DNA of 8,092 bases from Kouleothrix aurantiaca. Lineage in GTDB: Bacteria; Chloroflexota; Chloroflexia; Chloroflexales; Roseiflexaceae. The notes beneath the pieces were generated by a model that saw only the letters and a list, made by a program, of their open reading frames with translations, searched no databases and was not told the origin of the DNA. The stretch covers positions 1-8,092 of the forward strand of contig LJCR01000079.1 in NCBI GenBank assembly GCA_001399705.1. Reading direction: 5' to 3'. This document shows positions 6,345-8,092 of the stretch, one piece after another; the first letter of the stretch is position 1, and the number at the start of each line of letters is the position of its first letter. The position numbers and the translations under genes are program-made.

Positions 6345-6362
6345 TAACCATATTTTTACCAT
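6345..6362. promoter_or_regulatory. Heptamer direct repeat, 11-bp period (TWACCAT)
   Basis: TAACCAT (6345-6351) and TTACCAT (6356-6362) are separated by four bases, giving the 7-4-7 layout and 11-bp period used by OmpR/PhoB-family dimers bound head to tail. It is 64-81 bases upstream of the response-regulator start, so autoregulation is a reasonable inference. Confidence 0.4.
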
Positions 6363-6389
6363 AGTGTTCCTATCGGCGTCTACCGCGTC

Positions 6390-6407
6390 CTGCTCACATT
6401 CTGCTCA
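6390..6407. promoter_or_regulatory. Perfect heptamer direct repeat, 11-bp period (CTGCTCA x2)
   Basis: CTGCTCA occurs at 6390-6396 and again at 6401-6407 with a four-base CATT spacer. The repeats are identical and have the 7-4-7 geometry of Pho-box-like sites; the known PhoB half-site CTGTCAT is similar in form. The pair lies 45 bases, about four helical turns, from the TWACCAT pair, in the region between the divergent regulator and rpmG genes. It is a candidate binding site for the neighbouring regulator. Confidence 0.45.
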
Positions 6408-6523
6408 TCTCTGTGCGTAAAACGCCATGTGGGCGATCTTGCGCCAAGCGATGCGCTAGACTTTGCAAGCCGATCACAGAACCGTCTCATCTTGCTGTGC
6501 TCTTTTGTCTCAAATATATGTGC

Positions 6524-6571
6524 AGTTTGTCAATTCGGGCGTTTGCTGCTACAATGCCGCTAGTTTGTCAA
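6524..6571. repeat. 10-bp direct repeat flanking the rpmG promoter
   Basis: AGTTTGTCAA lies at 6524-6533 and 6562-6571, 38 bases apart. The first copy contains the -35 box and the second lies at the expected transcription start. Similarity continues weakly into TCGGGC after both copies. This is a plausible operator pair, or a small duplication. Confidence 0.45.
6527..6555 (+). promoter_or_regulatory. Sigma-70-type promoter of rpmG
   Basis: TTGTCA (6527-6532), a 17-base spacer and TACAAT (6550-6555) differ from the housekeeping consensus by one base in each box. Transcription would begin near 6562, leaving a leader of about 50 bases before the rpmG start at 6614. Confidence 0.75.
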
Positions 6572-6613
6572 CGTCGGGCCACTGCGCCCACACCCAGTAT
6601 TAGGAAGGTTCCG

Positions 6614-6778
6614 ATGGCCAGCAAAAAAGGTAACCGCATCATCGTTAAGCTTCGCAGCACCGAGAGCGGGCATATGTATACCACCGAGAAGAATCGCAAG
6701 AACGACCCGAGCCGCCTCGAGCTGAAGCGCTACGACCCGCTGGTGCGCCGCCACGTGGTCTACCGCGAATCGAAGTAG
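6614..6778 (+). CDS. rpmG: 50S ribosomal protein L33, cysteine-free type
   Basis: This 54-residue basic protein is a structural component of the large ribosomal subunit. The sequence ([46 protein letters not shown]) is typical of L33 throughout and full length. It lacks the paired CxxC motifs of zinc-binding L33, so it is the zinc-independent form. The start at 6614 follows AGGAAGG (6602-6608) by five bases, and a strong promoter lies at 6527-6555. The frame extends further upstream, but that extension has no L33 similarity. A perfect hairpin follows 19 bases after the stop. Confidence 0.95.
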   Translation: MASKKGNRIIVKLRSTESGHMYTTEKNRKNDPSRLELKRYDPLVRRHVVYRESK

Positions 6779-6797
6779 CCGCTGCCGGTTTGCTGTC

Positions 6798-6838
6798 CAC
6801 AACGCCAGCGCGCCGCACTGTGGCGCGCTGGCGTTGTG
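6798..6838 (+). terminator. Perfect 17-bp hairpin after rpmG
   Basis: CACAACGCCAGCGCGCC (6798-6814) is exactly complementary to 6822-6838, with a seven-base loop GCACTGT. No T-tract follows, so on strict criteria it is a terminator-like or transcript-stabilising hairpin rather than a proven rho-independent terminator. It ends only 11 bases before the start codon of the next gene, so it could also limit that gene's translation. Confidence 0.65.
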
Positions 6839-6849
6839 CTGCTTCTGAT

Positions 6850-7305
6850 ATGCAACGCACGCTTCGCGTCACCATTGCTTTGCTGCTCGGCCTGATCGTG
6901 CTGGCAACGCTGGTCATGCTGCTCAGCCCGGCTGCGCGGCGGCTCGCGCCCAGCTGGCTCTTCTACGATCTGGTGGTGCGCCAGGTCGCGCCGCTGCCGC
7001 CTGCCGCCGAGCAATATGTGCTCGCCGCCGGCAACGACTTCTGCAGCATCGGGCGCGACTCGGCCTGCGGCGGCTATCGGCTGGTGAATGCGCGCAGCCT
7101 GCAGGTCGGCGCGGGCGATCAGGCCGCGGGCGTACAGGCTGCCTGGTGCATTGATTATGTCGTGCAGCGGCGCAACACCGGGGCGCTGAGTGGCGGCCTG
7201 ATTGCATGGGCAAACATTCCGCGCGCCATGATCCTGATGCAAACAGCTGCCGGCTTCGACTCCTTTGGCGTCGAGAAATGCAGTGGCACAACGCTCGAAC
7301 GCTAA
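6850..7305 (+). CDS. Membrane-anchored or exported protein with four cysteines, unknown function
   Basis: I do not recognise this 151-residue protein. ATG 6850 is chosen because it begins MQRTLRVTIALLLG, a basic start followed by one hydrophobic helix (about residues 7-25); the frame upstream runs through the rpmG hairpin and looks non-coding. The remaining approximately 120 residues should lie outside the membrane and contain Cys65, Cys73, Cys100 and Cys144, enough for two disulfides. There are no catalytic motifs I can name. No ribosome-binding site is visible before the start, and no separate promoter is clear, so it may depend on read-through from rpmG past the 17-bp hairpin. The next gene, tatA, has its own promoter. 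Confidence 0.62.
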   Translation: MQRTLRVTIALLLGLIVLATLVMLLSPAARRLAPSWLFYDLVVRQVAPLPPAAEQYVLAAGNDFCSIGRDSACGGYRLVNARSLQVGAGDQAAGVQAAWCIDYVVQRRNTGALSGGLIAWANIPRAMILMQTAAGFDSFGVEKCSGTTLER

Positions 7306-7327
7306 TGCGATGCTTAGGTCGCTTTAA

Positions 7328-7355
7328 TTGACACCGCCCTGTGCTGCGGTATAAT
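7328..7355 (+). promoter_or_regulatory. Consensus sigma-70-type promoter of tatA
   Basis: TTGACA (7328-7333), a 16-base spacer and TATAAT (7350-7355) match the housekeeping consensus perfectly in both boxes. Transcription would start near 7362, giving a leader of about 90 bases before tatA. The leader contains repeated CATAT strings but no firm riboswitch fold. Confidence 0.85.
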
Positions 7356-7452
7356 ACAGCCGGCATATCAGCCATATGCTGCTCAGGCCATATTTCACGC
7401 GAACGCAGGGCTGGCAATAGTGCGCGGCGGCGCAACCATTAGGAGCACAACT

Positions 7453-7638
7453 ATGTTTGGCTTGCAACTTCCAGAATTGCTGATCATTCTGGTCATTGTG
7501 ATCGTCCTGTTTGGCGCTTCGCGTCTGCGTGGGCTTGGTGGCGCGCTCGGCGGCAGCATCCGCGAGTTCAAAACCGCGGTGCGCGATGAGCAGAACCCCG
7601 AAACCAAGGCCGAAAAAACCGAGAAGGTTGAATTGTAG
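7453..7638 (+). CDS. tatA: Sec-independent (Tat) translocase subunit TatA/TatE
   Basis: This 61-residue protein has the classic TatA layout: a short N-terminus (MFGLQLPE), one transmembrane helix (LLIILVIVIVLFG), a hinge, an amphipathic helix (RLRGLGGALGGSIREFKTAV) and an acidic/charged tail rich in E and K. TatA oligomers form the pore of the twin-arginine pathway that exports folded proteins. The KLP element usual after FG is replaced by SRLR, a minor variation. The start ATG 7453 follows AGGAG (7441-7445) by seven bases, and a consensus promoter lies about 100 bases upstream. No tatC is nearby, so its partner must be encoded elsewhere. TatB is less likely because of the short tail. Confidence 0.92.
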   Translation: MFGLQLPELLIILVIVIVLFGASRLRGLGGALGGSIREFKTAVRDEQNPETKAEKTEKVEL

Positions 7639-7682
7639 CGCGCGATTGGCGCTGCTTCTCAACACCGAAGAACGGGCCATCG

Positions 7683-7699
7683 GCGGGGCGTGACCCCGC
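7683..7699 (+). terminator. Possible terminator hairpin after tatA
   Basis: GCGGGG (7683-7688) pairs with CCCCGC (7694-7699) around a five-base loop, 45 bases after the tatA stop. There is no T-tract. A second imperfect hairpin follows (AGCCG 7707-7711 with CGGCT 7725-7729). These may mark the tatA 3' end, but evidence is moderate. Confidence 0.4.
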
Positions 7700-7751
7700 T
7701 CCCAGAAGCCGCGACGCTTCGCGACGGCTCGGCACGGCATTGAACATGTGC

Positions 7752-7797
7752 CAGTGGGGGCGTGTGCGCGCTTCGGCTGGCATTTTTATGCCCACTG
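7752..7797 (+). promoter_or_regulatory. Structured leader upstream of obg
   Basis: CAGTGGG (7752-7758) can pair with CCCACTG (7791-7797), enclosing a smaller GGCAT/ATGCC hairpin (7779-7783 with 7788-7792) that competes for two of the same bases. No gene or tRNA lies between tatA and obg (7639-7861), and no convincing promoter is visible there, so obg may be read from the tatA promoter. The fold could be a leader structure or chance. Confidence 0.3.
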
Positions 7798-7861
7798 AAA
7801 ACGATGGCTTGCGATGTGGCACGGGCATTGGTGGCCCAGCCACAGAGACATGGAAACACAC

Positions 7862-8092
7862 ATGGCAGGAGAATTTTTTGATCGCGCCCAGATCCATATC
7901 GCCGCCGGCAACGGTGGCGATGGCTCGGCGTCGCTGCGCCGCGAGGCGCACGTGCCGCGCGGCGGCCCCGATGGCGGGGATGGCGGGCGCGGCGGGCATA
8001 TCTACTTCGTCGCCGACAAACATCTGAACACGCTGCTGCCCTTTCGCGAAAAGAACCGCTTCAAGGCGCCGCCCGGCGGCAATGGCGGGGGC
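7862..8092 (+). CDS. obg: GTPase Obg/CgtA, N-terminal part (3' end outside window)
   Basis: The visible 77 residues are the start of the glycine-rich Obg fold: [36 protein letters not shown], and [22 protein letters not shown]. Obg is an essential ribosome-associated GTPase involved in 50S assembly and stress control. The GTP-binding domain lies beyond the window. I chose ATG 7862 (MAGEFFDR); an in-frame ATG 12 bases upstream (7850) would add METH. Neither has a strong ribosome site; a weak GGA precedes 7862. The gene follows tatA on the same strand after a 223-base gap. Family identity is firm. Confidence 0.93.
   Translation, partial: MAGEFFDRAQIHIAAGNGGDGSASLRREAHVPRGGPDGGDGGRGGHIYFVADKHLNTLLPFREKNRFKAPPGGNGGG

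Noticed and set aside
5589..6351. Longer response-regulator start, or alternative frames over the same region.
   Set aside because: Upstream residues do not belong to a receiver domain, and ATG 6281 with AAGGAG gives the exact receiver N-terminus.
6565..6570. Second TTGTCA as a -35 box for another rpmG promoter.
   Set aside because: No -10-like sequence lies 16-18 bases downstream; it is better treated as the second copy of the direct repeat.
7639..7861. tRNA or small RNA gene between tatA and obg.
   Set aside because: No T-loop or acceptor pairing consistent with a tRNA; only short hairpins were found.
1..8092. A defence, toxin-antitoxin, phage or transposon system.
   Set aside because: No nuclease, methylase, integrase, transposase, toxin-antitoxin pair or terminal inverted repeats are visible; the novelty here is confined to the composite gene, the atypical regulator and intergenic structures.

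Overview
The window looks like a chromosomal segment of a Chloroflexota bacterium, most likely a Roseiflexus/Kouleothrix-type member of the Chloroflexia. That placement is inferred from the GC-rich coding style, the style of the glycosyltransferase N-terminus, the L33 and Obg sequences, and a secreted protein ending in a YLPLI-like tail; no database search was possible. No phage, transposase, CRISPR, rRNA or tRNA is visible.

Left part (1-1951). The window opens inside the second half of an FTR1-type iron permease on the + strand (1-447), followed by a degenerate short repeat and a strong hairpin terminator at 618-653. Converging on it from the minus strand is a composite reading frame (689-1951). 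It joins in frame the N-terminal domain of a GT4-type glycosyltransferase, the middle of an FTR1 permease including its REGLE motif, and the C-terminal tail of a GNAT acetyltransferase. The FTR1 piece inside the composite ends almost exactly where the FTR1 sequence at base 1 begins, in opposite orientation. This is the oddest structure in the window: either a real inversion/fusion or an amplification or assembly chimera.

Middle part (2016-6281, all minus strand). A secreted Asp-box beta-propeller (sialidase-like fold) lies upstream of the composite frame. It is separated by an inverted octamer-repeat element from a GlcF-like (Fe-S) oxidoreductase subunit. That gene is translationally coupled to a small single-pass membrane protein, and the pair has its own extended -10 promoter. 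Further upstream is an OmpR/PhoB-type response regulator whose phospho-acceptor aspartate is replaced by glutamate, followed by a T-tract terminator.

Right part (6282-8092, + strand). The region between the regulator and rpmG carries two heptamer direct repeats with 11-bp period, the spacing used by OmpR/PhoB-family proteins, and a good rpmG promoter embedded in a 10-bp direct repeat. Then follow rpmG (ribosomal protein L33), a perfect 17-bp hairpin, an unrecognised exported or membrane-anchored protein with four cysteines, a consensus -35/-10 promoter, a lone tatA, and the 5' end of obg, which runs off the window. The rpmG, tatA and obg genes are housekeeping; the left and middle parts are accessory or metabolic.
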